DNA of 52,074 nt, taken from positions 1 through 52,074 of the forward strand of contig NZ_AVPG01000024.1 in NCBI RefSeq assembly GCF_000775615.1, written 5' to 3'. This document shows, one piece after another, positions 17,308 through 26,802 of the stretch. The first letter of the stretch is position 1. Each line of letters starts with the position of its first letter. The notes under the pieces were generated by a model, which saw nothing but the letters and a program-made list of their open reading frames with translations, did no database searches and was not told the origin of the DNA. The position numbers and the translations under genes were made by a program. The DNA is from Pontibacillus litoralis JSM 072002. GTDB taxonomy: Bacteria > Bacillota > Bacilli > Bacillales > BH030062.

Positions 17308-17382
17308 GCTGTTCCTCCTCGTAAATATTGTGAGAAAAAACGACACCCCCCTGTTCACAGATGAGTGCCGGTTTAAAAAAGA

Positions 17383-17402
17383 AGAGCGTGCTTCCACGCC
17401 CT
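17383..17402 (-). terminator. Terminator of the second GbsR-type gene
   Basis: On the minus strand AGGGCGTG pairs with CACGCTCT (one G-U) over a GAAG tetraloop and is followed by TTCTTTTTT. The stem begins at the last base of the stop codon. Confidence 0.8.
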
Positions 17403-17953
17403 TATGTTCGTTCGTCTTCTTTTGGTACGTACTTAAAGATTTCGCCTGATTCTACCACTCGTATAAATCTCATGAGCCAGCGATAATAACTTTTTGCGTA
17501 TTCAAGACGATCGATATCACGTTGAATAGTACCAATAAGTTCTTCATCTTCTGTTTTCTCTGCTATCGTCCGTAGTTCAGAGATCGCTTCATCTGCTTCT
17601 TCCATGTTTGTTTCCGTATGATGTCTCCAACGATTCCCAAATAAAGAAGTGAAAGCTTTATACCAATCTTCTTCTGATTTATATAAATCCTTTCTGATCC
17701 CTCTTCGGAAAGCAGGCTCTACCATTTTCATTTCAGATAAGGATCTAACTCCTGTTGACATGCTCGTTTTACTCATTTCAAGCGCATCTCGCATATCATC
17801 AAGCGTCATTGGATCATCGGAAAAGTATAATGTTCCATATAAGCGACCAACAGAGGACGTCATACCATATAGGTTCATATTCTTTGCGATAACCTGGATA
17901 AATTTCTCTATTGTTTCTTCATATTCTGCCCATTCTTGTTTTTTATCTACCAA
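17402..17953 (-). CDS. Second GbsR-family MarR-type regulator
   Basis: Regulator of 183 residues. The best start is TTG 17953, because GGAGG (inside an upstream GTG reading) lies 8 nt before it. The winged helix (about 25-95) has [12 protein letters not shown], nearly the same recognition helix as the opuA-linked paralogue at 10696. The C-terminal half is helical and acidic and ends in PKEDERT. No betaine or choline gene is adjacent. It may act on a distant osmolyte operon or on opuA as well. It has its own terminator. Confidence 0.82.
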   Translation of the reverse strand: MVDKKQEWAEYEETIEKFIQVIAKNMNLYGMTSSVGRLYGTLYFSDDPMTLDDMRDALEMSKTSMSTGVRSLSEMKMVEPAFRRGIRKDLYKSEEDWYKAFTSLFGNRWRHHTETNMEEADEAISELRTIAEKTEDEELIGTIQRDIDRLEYAKSYYRWLMRFIRVVESGEIFKYVPKEDERT

Positions 17954-18051
17954 TGGACGACCCTCCACTAGCTTTATTCAACATGTACCTAGAGTATTCT
18001 AACACTATTATTCCAAACTTGCGAGGACATGACAAATAAAAACTTAATTTT

Positions 18052-20949
18052 TTATAGAAAAATTATTTCTTTTTTATTCTGAATAGGTTGAACGGAAGAT
18101 TGAGATGTAAATAAGATGATTTGTTGCTCCTTTGAAAGCCTTTGCAATAAGGTGATAAACTCCTTCGTCCGCTCTTCATCAAAATTCACATACGCATCGT
18201 CGATTATAAATGGCAAGGAGTGGTTGTCACTCATCACTTTGCTTAAAGCTAACCGTAACGAAACATATAATTGCTCTTTCGTTCCTTGAGATAGTTGCTG
18301 AGCAGAGAAGCGATCTCCCGCCTTCGACTGCACAACGATACCATCTTGTTCCTCTGACAAGAAAACAGATTCATACGTATCGTTTGTTAACATTGCGAAA
18401 TAGCGTTGGCAATACTTTAGTACCGATGGCATACGTTCCTTTTGATAAACGGACTTCGTATCTTGTAATAATGAATATGCCACTTGGTACACTGACCATT
18501 CCTTTGCCTGCTCTACTAGGAGATCCTTCTCTCCTTCTAATTCATGACGACTTTGTGATACCGTTTCATCATCTTCTAACATGCTTAACTGAGAAGAAAC
18601 ATCTGACAATTGCTGCCTAATTCTTTCTATTTTCTCCGTCCATTCACTCAATTGTTGACGTTTCTCTTCATATTCACGTTTCACCTCAAAGCCATCCATT
18701 CTTTTTTCTAGTATAGACTGAACAATTGTTTCGTCAAAGAATATTCCTTGTAATTGTTCGTAATACATTTGCATTTGAGATTTTATTTCTTCGAGCCACT
18801 TCATCCGCTTCCCTTTATCCACATACGCTTCTTCATTATCTACATTCGCCTTCTGGAACAGTAGCGCTATTTCGGATTGATATGGTTTCATTTTAAAGTG
18901 CAGTTGCTTACGTTGTTCTATCGCGTTCTCAATCCATTCCTCATACTTACGCTGTAGTTCTAGTTGCTGCACATATGTTTGCCAACGCTCCTCTAGCTGT
19001 TCGATAACAGCATCAAACGGCGATTGAAAAAGAATACCTTCTCGTTTAGTTAGCTGTTGTAGTTGCTCCATTAAGGTAGACCATTCTGCTACTAAAGCTT
19101 TCTCGTCTTGCTCTTGTTTCTTCAGTTCCTCTAGTTCGTCGCATAAGTGAGTAATTTTCTTATACGTTTTTTCCCAATATCCAATATCGATATGATGAAG
19201 AAATGGATACGTATCTAACTGTTCTTGCATTTGTTGATGATGACGGTTAGATTGGTGCTGCAACGAGCGATTTCTTTCATCCCATTTTATCTGTTCTCTC
19301 TCTATTTGTTGGAAAGTCATTTGCTCCTGCTCAATTAACCGCAATGTGTTCTTATGATGCAACAATTTGTCCTTATCATTACGTATATCAACATCATTGC
19401 TTACTAGTTCTATATCAGAGGACAATTTAGGTAACGAACGTTTCATTAGCTTGCCCATCACAATGGCTAGCACAGCGACAAATACTCCACCAATAGCAAC
19501 GAACCACTCTTGCATAACAAAGCCTACGATGAAAGACACAATTGCCACCAATAGTCCAATCATCATTACTTGTTTCGTCAGTTTATTAGTTTTATGACGG
19601 TATTCATGTTGCATAGCAATTACTTTGTCTTGTTCCTGCTTTTGCTCATACAAGCGAACACGACGCTCACATTCGGCATACGCTTCTTCTGACAGTAATG
19701 TTTGCTCTAATTGCTCTCTCCTCTCTTGCATGTGTTTCAACTGTTGATGTAAAGTATTGTATTGTTGTTGCAGTTGGTCTTGTTCAAATTGAAGCTGCTT
19801 TTTTTGGTCAAATAGTTGCTGCCAATGCTCCTCTATATAAAATGGAAAATGCAATTGTTCCATATCCTCAGGCTTCAAGCCGATTCCTAGAGCCTCTACA
19901 TCTTGCTCCCATCGCTCTCTTTCCCGCACTAGCTTAGCTGTAGCTCGTTTCAACTCCTCTCGTTTTAATAACATTCGCTCCTTCTGTCCTAATACGTCTT
20001 CCAATAAAGCCAACTTACCTTGTTCAACTTGTGGCAATGCAGATTGTTTTTGTTCATACGTTGCAAGGTTTTGTTGCACCACTTCTAATTCACTTTGAAA
20101 TGGCAATAGTTGGTCTTTCAAGTGCTCATAACGCTCTAAACCTTGTTCTGGAAATGTTACGTCCTCATCAAACGTAGCCAGTTCTTTCTCTAATTGTTGA
20201 TACGCATAAAGAGGCTGAGCAGCTTGATAGTGTTTCTCCAACTGCTGCATCTTATTCTCTAACTTCTTTTGCTGCGCCTTTCCATGTTCCAATTGCTCTT
20301 TGAGATCCTGTTCTTTTTGCTTCCAAGTATGGTAGTGTGCTTCTCGCTCTTTCGCACGAACATAAGCTTGCTCTTTCTGCTTCACTAGTGCTAGCTGCTC
20401 ATTTATTTGCGGTTTTCTTCCTTGCTTTTTAAATCGCTTCTCTAATTCCTTCTCTAATTGTTTTTCTACGATATGTATTTGCTGAGACCCGGTCATGCCG
20501 ATGCCAAATAATATATTTCCTAAATCACTACGATCCAGCTGATGAATGTGTTGAATATCCTGTAAATCAAAGGAAAATATGGACTCATAGGTCGCCCTGT
20601 CAACCCCATTAAGCAATTGTTTTAAGAACGCTTCTCCATGCACTTGGCCATCTTCTAAATAGCAACGAGCTTCCCCGTTTTGTTGCTCTGGCTGTCGTTC
20701 AATGGTAATGAAGCCTAACTGCTCGTCTCTAACATATAACTTCCCTCCCATAACATTTCCTCGTAGCGGTTGAAAGGCTTTTCGCTTACGAGGAGGCAAA
20801 TCGAATAAAATATACAGCATAAATTGATGGAGGGTTGATTTACCAGCTTCATTTTTACCATAAATGTAAGACAATCCTTCAGGAGAAAAAGAAATCGTTT
20901 GTTGTTGCCATTTCCCAAAGCCATATATTTGTGCTTTTTCAATTTTCAC
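18052..20949 (-). CDS. yhaN: SbcC/Rad50-like ATPase YhaN with membrane-spanning middle
   Basis: Large SMC-like ATPase of 965 residues. The N-terminal Walker A is GKNEAGKST (31-39). Long Gln/Glu/Lys-rich coiled coils fill about 165-440 and 520-850. The C-terminal Walker B is LPFIIDDAYVNFD (about 913-925). Where Rad50 has its zinc hook, this protein has two adjacent hydrophobic helices (about 460-505), so the coil tip should sit in the membrane. The start overlaps the end of yhaO by 4 bp (ATGA), and the two products should form an Mre11-Rad50-type pair. It probably handles DNA ends near the membrane; the role is inferred. Confidence 0.9.
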   Translation of the reverse strand: MKIEKAQIYGFGKWQQQTISFSPEGLSYIYGKNEAGKSTLHQFMLYILFDLPPRKRKAFQPLRGNVMGGKLYVRDEQLGFITIERQPEQQNGEARCYLEDGQVHGEAFLKQLLNGVDRATYESIFSFDLQDIQHIHQLDRSDLGNILFGIGMTGSQQIHIVEKQLEKELEKRFKKQGRKPQINEQLALVKQKEQAYVRAKEREAHYHTWKQKEQDLKEQLEHGKAQQKKLENKMQQLEKHYQAAQPLYAYQQLEKELATFDEDVTFPEQGLERYEHLKDQLLPFQSELEVVQQNLATYEQKQSALPQVEQGKLALLEDVLGQKERMLLKREELKRATAKLVRERERWEQDVEALGIGLKPEDMEQLHFPFYIEEHWQQLFDQKKQLQFEQDQLQQQYNTLHQQLKHMQERREQLEQTLLSEEAYAECERRVRLYEQKQEQDKVIAMQHEYRHKTNKLTKQVMMIGLLVAIVSFIVGFVMQEWFVAIGGVFVAVLAIVMGKLMKRSLPKLSSDIELVSNDVDIRNDKDKLLHHKNTLRLIEQEQMTFQQIEREQIKWDERNRSLQHQSNRHHQQMQEQLDTYPFLHHIDIGYWEKTYKKITHLCDELEELKKQEQDEKALVAEWSTLMEQLQQLTKREGILFQSPFDAVIEQLEERWQTYVQQLELQRKYEEWIENAIEQRKQLHFKMKPYQSEIALLFQKANVDNEEAYVDKGKRMKWLEEIKSQMQMYYEQLQGIFFDETIVQSILEKRMDGFEVKREYEEKRQQLSEWTEKIERIRQQLSDVSSQLSMLEDDETVSQSRHELEGEKDLLVEQAKEWSVYQVAYSLLQDTKSVYQKERMPSVLKYCQRYFAMLTNDTYESVFLSEEQDGIVVQSKAGDRFSAQQLSQGTKEQLYVSLRLALSKVMSDNHSLPFIIDDAYVNFDEERTKEFITLLQRLSKEQQIILFTSQSSVQPIQNKKEIIFL

Positions 20950-22169
20950 ATTTTCCCCTCCATTTCTAATAACTGATTTAATAACAATTGTTCTGCATGT
21001 TCTATAATGTCTTTTTGCTCTTCTTCTGTAAACGTAGGCATATATTTACGAACTTGTTTGTGGTAAAGTAAGTCTTTCACATCATTTTCAATATCTGTAC
21101 GCTTATCCTTTTGCCGTAATATTTCTCCAATGAAATGCGCTCCTTGCTTCAGTTGCTCTCTATCCCACTTAGGCGTTGCATGTACCTTAATGGTATGAAG
21201 CCATATCCATGGAGACTCACTGTCTTCTTGGTCATTCCAAATATCGCGTAACTCTTCTATTATCGAAGTGGAAGGTACATGACCAAATAAATGAAGCTCT
21301 ATCATAGCTTTGCCGTATTCACGTCTCCATTCTTCTTTTTTCCCATGTACCAATCTCTCCACCTGTTGTATCGTCGTACACTCATCTAAATAAAGTTCTC
21401 TCTTTTCAAAACGAATCGTATTTGTTGGCAAGAATGTCATGGAGGTATCATGAGGAGTGATGTCCACTATGTAGCACCCTTTTTCTCCTATTTCTTTACG
21501 ATGTCTGCCTTGAATGTTACCAGAATAAACGACAGGAGGATCTTCATGCAATTGCTGCCGCTTATGAATGTGACCAAGCGCCCAATAGTCCATCCCTCTT
21601 GCAACTAGCTCCTCTAATGTAAACGGTGCATACACGTCATGATCTGTATTCGTAGCCAAGCTTCCGTGCAACATGCCAATATGATACACGTCATCGGCTG
21701 TTCGCTCATAAAAAAGGTGTTTACTTTCCCCAATCGCCCTTTGTTCATAGCTAAATCCGTATATCTCTGCAACATGCTTCCCTTTTTTATGAAACGAGAC
21801 ATGCTCTACTTGCTCACTAGAGAAGATATGGACATTGTCTGGATAATCAACCGGATAATACGAAGCGTCCATATAATCGTGGTTGCCGTGGCTAAGGTAA
21901 ACAGGTATATTATGTGCTGCTAGTTGCTCAAACCCTTTCTTTAAGCGTAATTGCGCCTTTAAGCTTCTTCCATCTTGATCAAATATATCTCCGACCATGA
22001 CAACAAAGTCTACGTGCTGCTCCACCGCATGCTGGACAATAGATTGAAATGCTTTAAACGTACTTTCCTTCATCTCTTGAAAAATTTTACCGTTATGATG
22101 GGAAAACCCTTTAAAAGGACTATCCAAATGTAAATCCGCACAATGAAGAAAACGAATCTTCTCCTTCAT
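20946..22169 (-). CDS. yhaO: Mre11/SbcD-like nuclease YhaO
   Basis: Metallophosphoesterase of 407 residues. The start at ATG 22169 follows GGGGAG at 8 nt and gives the family length. All metal-binding motifs are present in order: HCADLHLDSPF, VGDIFDQ, SHGNHDYMD, MLHGSL and WALGHIHKRQ. A C-terminal capping and partner-binding region follows. By homology it cuts DNA ends or hairpins together with the YhaN ATPase, to which it is translationally coupled. Confidence 0.92.
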   Translation of the reverse strand: MKEKIRFLHCADLHLDSPFKGFSHHNGKIFQEMKESTFKAFQSIVQHAVEQHVDFVVMVGDIFDQDGRSLKAQLRLKKGFEQLAAHNIPVYLSHGNHDYMDASYYPVDYPDNVHIFSSEQVEHVSFHKKGKHVAEIYGFSYEQRAIGESKHLFYERTADDVYHIGMLHGSLATNTDHDVYAPFTLEELVARGMDYWALGHIHKRQQLHEDPPVVYSGNIQGRHRKEIGEKGCYIVDITPHDTSMTFLPTNTIRFEKRELYLDECTTIQQVERLVHGKKEEWRREYGKAMIELHLFGHVPSTSIIEELRDIWNDQEDSESPWIWLHTIKVHATPKWDREQLKQGAHFIGEILRQKDKRTDIENDVKDLLYHKQVRKYMPTFTEEEQKDIIEHAEQLLLNQLLEMEGKM

Positions 22170-22288
22170 AAATACCGCTCCCCTCTTCAACCTAGTGCCA
22201 CTATTGTAACAAAGCAGCAACACGAATGCACGTTCCCTTACATAATCGCAATCCATATGGTCAAGCTATAGCTATGGAGGTGATTAAC

Positions 22289-22444
22289 ATGGCAAAAATA
22301 AAGAAAAATCCTTCTAGTCGTGGTAAAAGTGCCGCTAGTGTTCAAGGCTCTCCAAACAGTGGTCCTGTCGAACGATTTCGTGATGACCCTGACCACCAAA
22401 CCACCAATATGCAATATAAAAAAAACAACACAGCTAAGGAATAA
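22289..22444 (+). CDS. yuzL: YuzL-family small protein, probably spore-associated
   Basis: ATG 22289 follows GGAGGTGAT (22276-22284) and encodes 51 residues: MAKIKKNPSSRGKSAASVQG, then NSGPVERF and a hydrophilic tail. The NPS-G-SAASV-G-GP pattern is that of the YuzL family, small basic proteins of sporeformers. It is a single gene between the divergent yhaO and the convergent yhaP. The terminator stem begins inside the last codons. Confidence 0.7.
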   Translation: MAKIKKNPSSRGKSAASVQGSPNSGPVERFRDDPDHQTTNMQYKKNNTAKE

Positions 22445-22461
22445 CGCTCCTTGCTGTGTTG
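22426..22461. terminator. Bidirectional terminator, yuzL / yhaP
   Basis: CAACACAGC(T)AAGGA pairs with TCCTTGCTGTGTTG with a single bulge. Eight T residues follow on the minus strand. The left arm is within the end of the yuzL coding region. Confidence 0.85.
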
Positions 22462-22472
22462 CGTATTTTGTT

Positions 22473-23729
22473 TTATTCTTTTTTTGTAAGTTGTAGAGCT
22501 TTCTTAATATCTTTAAATGACGAAGAACGGCCGTACAATAATACTCCTCCGCGATAAATACGCCCACCGATAATGCCAAGTGCGACAATCGTTGCTACTA
22601 ATATTACGAGGGAAATTGCTACTTCCCACATTGGAACTTCTAACATACCAACTCGCAAGAACATTAACATCGGTGTAAATAACGGAATAAACGATGTGAC
22701 CGTTACATAAGTGGCTTCCGGATTACTTAACCCTGTCATCGCTAAAAAGAACGCAACGACAATGAGTAGTATCATCGGTGTCATGACTTGTTGAGCATCC
22801 TCCGTGCGACTAACGAGAGAACCTAGTACAGCAGCGATTGTTGCGTATAGCATATAACCTAATAAGAAAAATACAATCGCGTATATGAGTGTACTTATTT
22901 CAATATTAGAGAATCCCAAATAGCTTGAAATGGAGGTGCTATCTAGAAACTCTTTATTTTGCTGAACAGCAATATAGCCCACAAGGACAATTAAACCGAA
23001 TTGCGTTAACCCTAACAATGCAATACCGAAAATTTTTCCAAACATTTGCTTCACTGGAGAAACGCTTGAAATAAGAATTTCCATCACCCGAGAAGATTTC
23101 TCCGTTGCAACTTCGGTTGAGATCATAGATCCGTACATTAGAACACCAAAGTAAAGCAAGAATAACATAATATAGACTAGCCCACGGGTTTGACTTAGCT
23201 CCTCTTCCGTTTTAGCGTCTTCTTTCAAGGAGACTTTCTCAAAAGCAACTGGGGACATAATTTCATTGATGGTTGCTTGTTCAACCTGTGCACTTTGTGA
23301 AGCAACAGTTACCTTTAATTGTTGCAATGCTTGCTCTAACAAACTACTAACCTTGTATTCACTTATTTGTTCCGTATAATACGTCCCTTGTGGAATATTA
23401 TCTTCCGCTAAAGACACGGACAATACTCCTACATAATCTCCATCTGTTACGGCATCCTTGGCTTCTTGTTCGGTGCCTTCGAACTTCTCTACTTTCACTT
23501 CACTTTCATAGGGCTCTAGTTGCCCTTGCAAATGTTCAAACAGATTAGCCCCTTCTTCTACAACGGCAACGCGCTCCTCTTCATCCTCACCGGAAAACAA
23601 GCCAATAATCGTCTCTAAATTGGCAAAGGCCATGACAAATAATAACGTGATTAATGTAGTAATCATGAATGCTTTTGATTTAAGGCGATTGGTATACGTA
23701 TGCCCGACGATAATCATGAACTTATTCAT
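22473..23729 (-). CDS. yhaP: ABC exporter permease YhaP (NatB-like)
   Basis: Membrane protein of 418 residues. One helix near the N terminus is followed by a large extracytoplasmic domain (about 40-185) and then five or six helices, the ABC-2/NatB layout. The ATG 23729 overlaps the yhaQ stop by 8 bp (ATGAATAA), so translation is coupled and needs no strong ribosome binding site. With YhaQ it forms an exporter. NatAB exports sodium in B. subtilis, but the YhaPQ substrate is not established. Confidence 0.88.
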   Translation of the reverse strand: MNKFMIIVGHTYTNRLKSKAFMITTLITLLFVMAFANLETIIGLFSGEDEEERVAVVEEGANLFEHLQGQLEPYESEVKVEKFEGTEQEAKDAVTDGDYVGVLSVSLAEDNIPQGTYYTEQISEYKVSSLLEQALQQLKVTVASQSAQVEQATINEIMSPVAFEKVSLKEDAKTEEELSQTRGLVYIMLFLLYFGVLMYGSMISTEVATEKSSRVMEILISSVSPVKQMFGKIFGIALLGLTQFGLIVLVGYIAVQQNKEFLDSTSISSYLGFSNIEISTLIYAIVFFLLGYMLYATIAAVLGSLVSRTEDAQQVMTPMILLIVVAFFLAMTGLSNPEATYVTVTSFIPLFTPMLMFLRVGMLEVPMWEVAISLVILVATIVALGIIGGRIYRGGVLLYGRSSSFKDIKKALQLTKKE

Positions 23730-24621
23730 AAGAAGCACCAACTTTCTCTATAAAGATGTCGTTTAGTGTAGGCTCTTCTAAATCAAATGTACGGACAAAA
23801 CCTTTCCCTGATAGCGAATCAAAAATGGTTGCCGCTACTTGCTCATTTTCAATTTGCAATTCACAACCACCAGTTACAACTTTATATTTCACAACGCCCG
23901 GTAGTTCCTTCAAGTAAGTCACATCGAAATCAGCATGTACGACAACGTTTTTCTTACCAAAGGAGCGTTTCACTTCCTTCAAGCTTCCATGTACAACTGG
24001 AGATCCTTTATGCATAATACATAAATGCTCACATAATTCCTCTACATGCTCCATTCGATGAGAGGAAAATACAATAGACGTGCCTTCATTCTTCATATCA
24101 ATAACAGCTTTTTTCAGTAGCTCGACATTTAACGGGTCTAACCCAGAAAATGGTTCATCTAATATAAGCAATTGCGGCTTATGAATCACAGCAGATATGA
24201 ATTGAATCTTCTGCTGATTTCCTTTTGATAACTCTTCAATTTTCTTCGTACGATATTCGGTTACATTAAATCGCTCCAGCCATTTATCAAGCTCTTGCAA
24301 AATCGCCTGCTTATTCATTCCTCGGAGTCGACCTAAATAAACGAGCTGATCCTTCACTGTTAATTTTGGATACAATCCTCTTTCTTCAGGTAAATATCCG
24401 ATAAGGTGACTTTTATCATAATTAATAGCTGCATCATTCCACGTAATGTCTCCTTCTGAAGCGTCAATCAATCCTAAAATCATGCGAAACGTCGTCGTTT
24501 TACCTGCCCCATTAGCGCCAAGAAAACCAAATATTTGTTTCTCAGGTATTTCTAAATTCAGCTCGTCTACAGCCGTAAAGGAGCCAAACCTTTTCGTGAT
24601 ATTATGTAGCTTCAATGCCAT
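23722..24621 (-). CDS. yhaQ: ABC exporter ATPase YhaQ
   Basis: ATPase of 299 residues. Walker A GANGAGKTT is at 35-43, the signature is LSKGNQQK, and Walker B/D-loop is LLILDEPFSGLDPLN. A C-terminal extension (about 215-299) is typical of NatA/YhaQ-type exporters. AAGGAGG lies about 10 nt before the ATG. Coupled to yhaP by an 8-bp overlap. Confidence 0.9.
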   Translation of the reverse strand: MALKLHNITKRFGSFTAVDELNLEIPEKQIFGFLGANGAGKTTTFRMILGLIDASEGDITWNDAAINYDKSHLIGYLPEERGLYPKLTVKDQLVYLGRLRGMNKQAILQELDKWLERFNVTEYRTKKIEELSKGNQQKIQFISAVIHKPQLLILDEPFSGLDPLNVELLKKAVIDMKNEGTSIVFSSHRMEHVEELCEHLCIMHKGSPVVHGSLKEVKRSFGKKNVVVHADFDVTYLKELPGVVKYKVVTGGCELQIENEQVAATIFDSLSGKGFVRTFDLEEPTLNDIFIEKVGASYE

Positions 24622-24767
24622 TTGTACATCCCTCCTTTTATGTAATACGTTCGTAATCTTCTATTGGTTTCATTTTTTATTTCGCATAATTTAGCAGAAC
24701 AGCAGGAAAAACAACGAAACATTCCGAATATTACTACCTATAGTTCAATTGTTGGGAGGTTAGATGA

Positions 24768-24953
24768 ATGAAGAATTATTTTTTAACAGTGTTTGCACCT
24801 GATGGAAGTTCTTTGTTAGATGAAACCGTTCAAGCTTCTTCGGATCAAGAGGCAAAAGAGTTAGGACATAAGAAGTTAGACGAACAAGGATATACAGAAC
24901 ACACACATCGCCTTGTAGCACCAGAAGGTCATATGGTTTTGTTTCATCGGTAA
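24768..24953 (+). CDS. yhzD: YhzD-like small protein
   Basis: Soluble protein of 61 residues (MKNYFLTVFAPDGSSLLDE, ending GHMVLFHR). Length, ends and the position between yhaQ and yheA match the YhzD family. GGGAGG is about 9 nt before the ATG. Function unknown. Confidence 0.78.
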   Translation: MKNYFLTVFAPDGSSLLDETVQASSDQEAKELGHKKLDEQGYTEHTHRLVAPEGHMVLFHR

Positions 24954-24966
24954 AAATTTAACCACC

Positions 24967-24999
24967 AAAACACGCGATACGCACAGTTTCGTGTGTTTT
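24967..24999 (+). terminator. Terminator after yhzD
   Basis: AAAACACGCGA pairs with TTCGTGTGTTTT (11 bp with one G-U), followed by a T run. Confidence 0.82.
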
Positions 25000-25006
25000 T
25001 TAGTTT

Positions 25007-25096
25007 CTAATCCAACTCTTCTTCTAGTACATTCGACATGTTGAAGCTTCCTCCCTGCAATAATTTTCTTCCATACGGCGCACTTTTTGCACTCAT
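25007..25096 (-). CDS. Possible 29-residue peptide, weakly supported
   Basis: A 30-codon frame from ATG 25096 encodes MSAKSAPYGRKLLQGG and ends NVLEEELD. The first ATG has no ribosome binding site, but an internal ATG at 25039 follows GGGAGG at 8 nt and would give only ten residues. It lies beyond the yheA terminator. It could be a tiny gene, a remnant, or chance. I recognise no family. Confidence 0.2.
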   Translation of the reverse strand: MSAKSAPYGRKLLQGGSFNMSNVLEEELD

Positions 25097-25109
25097 TATA
25101 GACAAAAAA

Positions 25110-25133
25110 TCCCCCTAATTAAATTAGGAGGAT
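25110..25133 (-). terminator. Terminator after yheA
   Basis: On the minus strand ATCCTCCTAATT pairs with AATTAGGGGGAT (one G-U type mismatch position) and is followed by TTTTTT. Confidence 0.82.
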
Positions 25134-25140
25134 GGCATCA

Positions 25141-25500
25141 CTATTGTTGTAAATCTTCTTCCGCACCGTAAAGCTCTTCTAAAGGCTTTGTAATAATACG
25201 ACTAATGTCATTGATTACTTGGTTAAGAAGTTGTTCTTGTTGCATAAGGTTAGAAATTTGCTCATGTTGTTGTACTGTTTCTACAACTTGGCGTGCTTTC
25301 TCTACTTCTTCTTCTGTAATTTCTAAACCTTGCATTTGTTTTTGCTGTAATTCTATTTGTACATTACGGAAATTGTCAAACATTTGTTTCGCTTGTTCAT
25401 CAGCCATTACTGCTTCATATGCTTGTTTTAATCCTTTAAATTCATCACTTTCTCTAATTGCTTTTTCTAAATCATAAGCGTAATCATACATGTTAGCCAT
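25141..25500 (-). CDS. yheA: UPF0342 protein YheA
   Basis: Helical cytoplasmic protein of 119 residues; the family is usually about 117. The start at ATG 25500 follows AGGAGG at 9 nt. Coiled-coil-like blocks such as AYEAVMADEQAKQMFDNF and the Gln-rich middle fit YheA/YmcA-YlbF-type helical proteins. YlbF relatives take part in RNA processing complexes, but no role is established for YheA. It follows yheB on the same strand. Confidence 0.88.
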   Translation of the reverse strand: MANMYDYAYDLEKAIRESDEFKGLKQAYEAVMADEQAKQMFDNFRNVQIELQQKQMQGLEITEEEVEKARQVVETVQQHEQISNLMQQEQLLNQVINDISRIITKPLEELYGAEEDLQQ

Positions 25501-25595
25501 GGAATAGTTCCTCCTAAAAATGTGTAATCCTTCATAAATCATTCTCTAACACTATAACAAACGTATAAAGCTGTGTATAGCAATGCAAGAAATAT

Positions 25596-26732
25596 TTAAC
25601 TTAAAAATAATACAATTAGCGATTGAACGAAGCCAATGAGACCACCGAGAAGAGCACCGAGGTAAGTGATCATTTTAAATTCTTTTTTAGATATACTTAA
25701 AACCATTTCCTCTAATCGCTCAACAGAGAATGATTGTACTTCTTGCTTCACAATGTCGGATAAATGAAGTTTCTGCATGATTTCCGGAATGCGGTCAGCT
25801 AAATAGCCACCCATGTGATGAATGATTTTAGGTACAAAGGTTTGAACGACATATGGACGAACGACCTGCATATGGTCCGCGATGGAACGCTCCATCCACC
25901 CTTGAATAGGTAGCGATGTAGAAACCATGGTAGCAATCCAATCCGCTATGTTGCTTGCGCCTATCTTACTCTCGAAATAGTGCACCTCTTTGCCAATCCA
26001 CTTATCATACTCTTCTTCAAGTAAAGACGTTAACCATTGTTGTGCCTCGGAGGAATTAATATACTTACTTAATGTTGGTTGAATCTTCTCCGCAATTCCT
26101 TCATTCCCGAGGAAAGAGGCTACCATATTCCCTAGAAAGCCTTGTCCCCCTAAATATTGCTCAACTAACCCACTTAACTTCTGCTTCCCTTGTGCACTAG
26201 AGATATATGCATCTAGCTGCGTTAACATATAGGTGCTAACATCGTGCATATGATTTTTTCCCTTATTCGTTAATTCCGCCCCAAGTACACTTTGTAACGT
26301 TTCATGTCGACGATTTTCCATTTGCACTTCATATTGCTTCAACGTAAACTGATAGACAAACGTTTTTACCCTCTGCTCATCAACAGGGATGTCATAATCT
26401 TCAAGAAACGCTTTAAGGGATTGTTCGGAACGTAATAAACGATTTACTTCTTCCTTTGCCCAATCCACCATTTGCTTTTGGAAAGATGCATCCATAAACT
26501 TTCGGCGGAGTCCTGCTGGAGTGATCAAATGCTCGACAACCATGTGTCCTAATTGCTCTGCTAATTCGTTACGACGTTTCGGTATAAGACCAGGCGTAAA
26601 TGGAACACGAAATGAACCAATAAACTTCGGTTCAAATGGCCGAAATAGCATCTTAATTGCCAAAGAATTTGTCATACCACCAATGAGCGCTCCAATCACA
26701 ATCATCATAACAATTATGAAAAATGTATCCAT
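25596..26732 (-). CDS. yheB: DUF445 membrane protein YheB
   Basis: Protein of 378 residues, the YheB length. The start at ATG 26732 follows AGAGG at 8 nt. An N-terminal helix with a Gly-rich turn (VIGALIGGMTNSLAIKMLF) and a C-terminal helix (YLGALLGGLIGFVQSLIVLF) bracket a long helical middle, the DUF445 layout. Function unknown. Divergent from yheCD. Confidence 0.88.
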   Translation of the reverse strand: MDTFFIIVMMIVIGALIGGMTNSLAIKMLFRPFEPKFIGSFRVPFTPGLIPKRRNELAEQLGHMVVEHLITPAGLRRKFMDASFQKQMVDWAKEEVNRLLRSEQSLKAFLEDYDIPVDEQRVKTFVYQFTLKQYEVQMENRRHETLQSVLGAELTNKGKNHMHDVSTYMLTQLDAYISSAQGKQKLSGLVEQYLGGQGFLGNMVASFLGNEGIAEKIQPTLSKYINSSEAQQWLTSLLEEEYDKWIGKEVHYFESKIGASNIADWIATMVSTSLPIQGWMERSIADHMQVVRPYVVQTFVPKIIHHMGGYLADRIPEIMQKLHLSDIVKQEVQSFSVERLEEMVLSISKKEFKMITYLGALLGGLIGFVQSLIVLFLS

Positions 26733-26802
26733 ATTCTCAACCTCTTTTATTATCATTTCCTAATCACATAGTATAACGAAAACAATCCCCAAATAAAAGA
26801 GG

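Noticed and set aside
18210-20942. Several 75-136 residue plus-strand frames within yhaN
   Set aside because: Antisense shadows of a long Gln/Glu-rich coding sequence without ribosome binding sites or recognisable domains.
22226-22288. Longer start for the YuzL-type gene
   Set aside because: The upstream in-frame ATGs lack ribosome binding sites, while ATG 22289 has GGAGGTGAT and gives the family N terminus.
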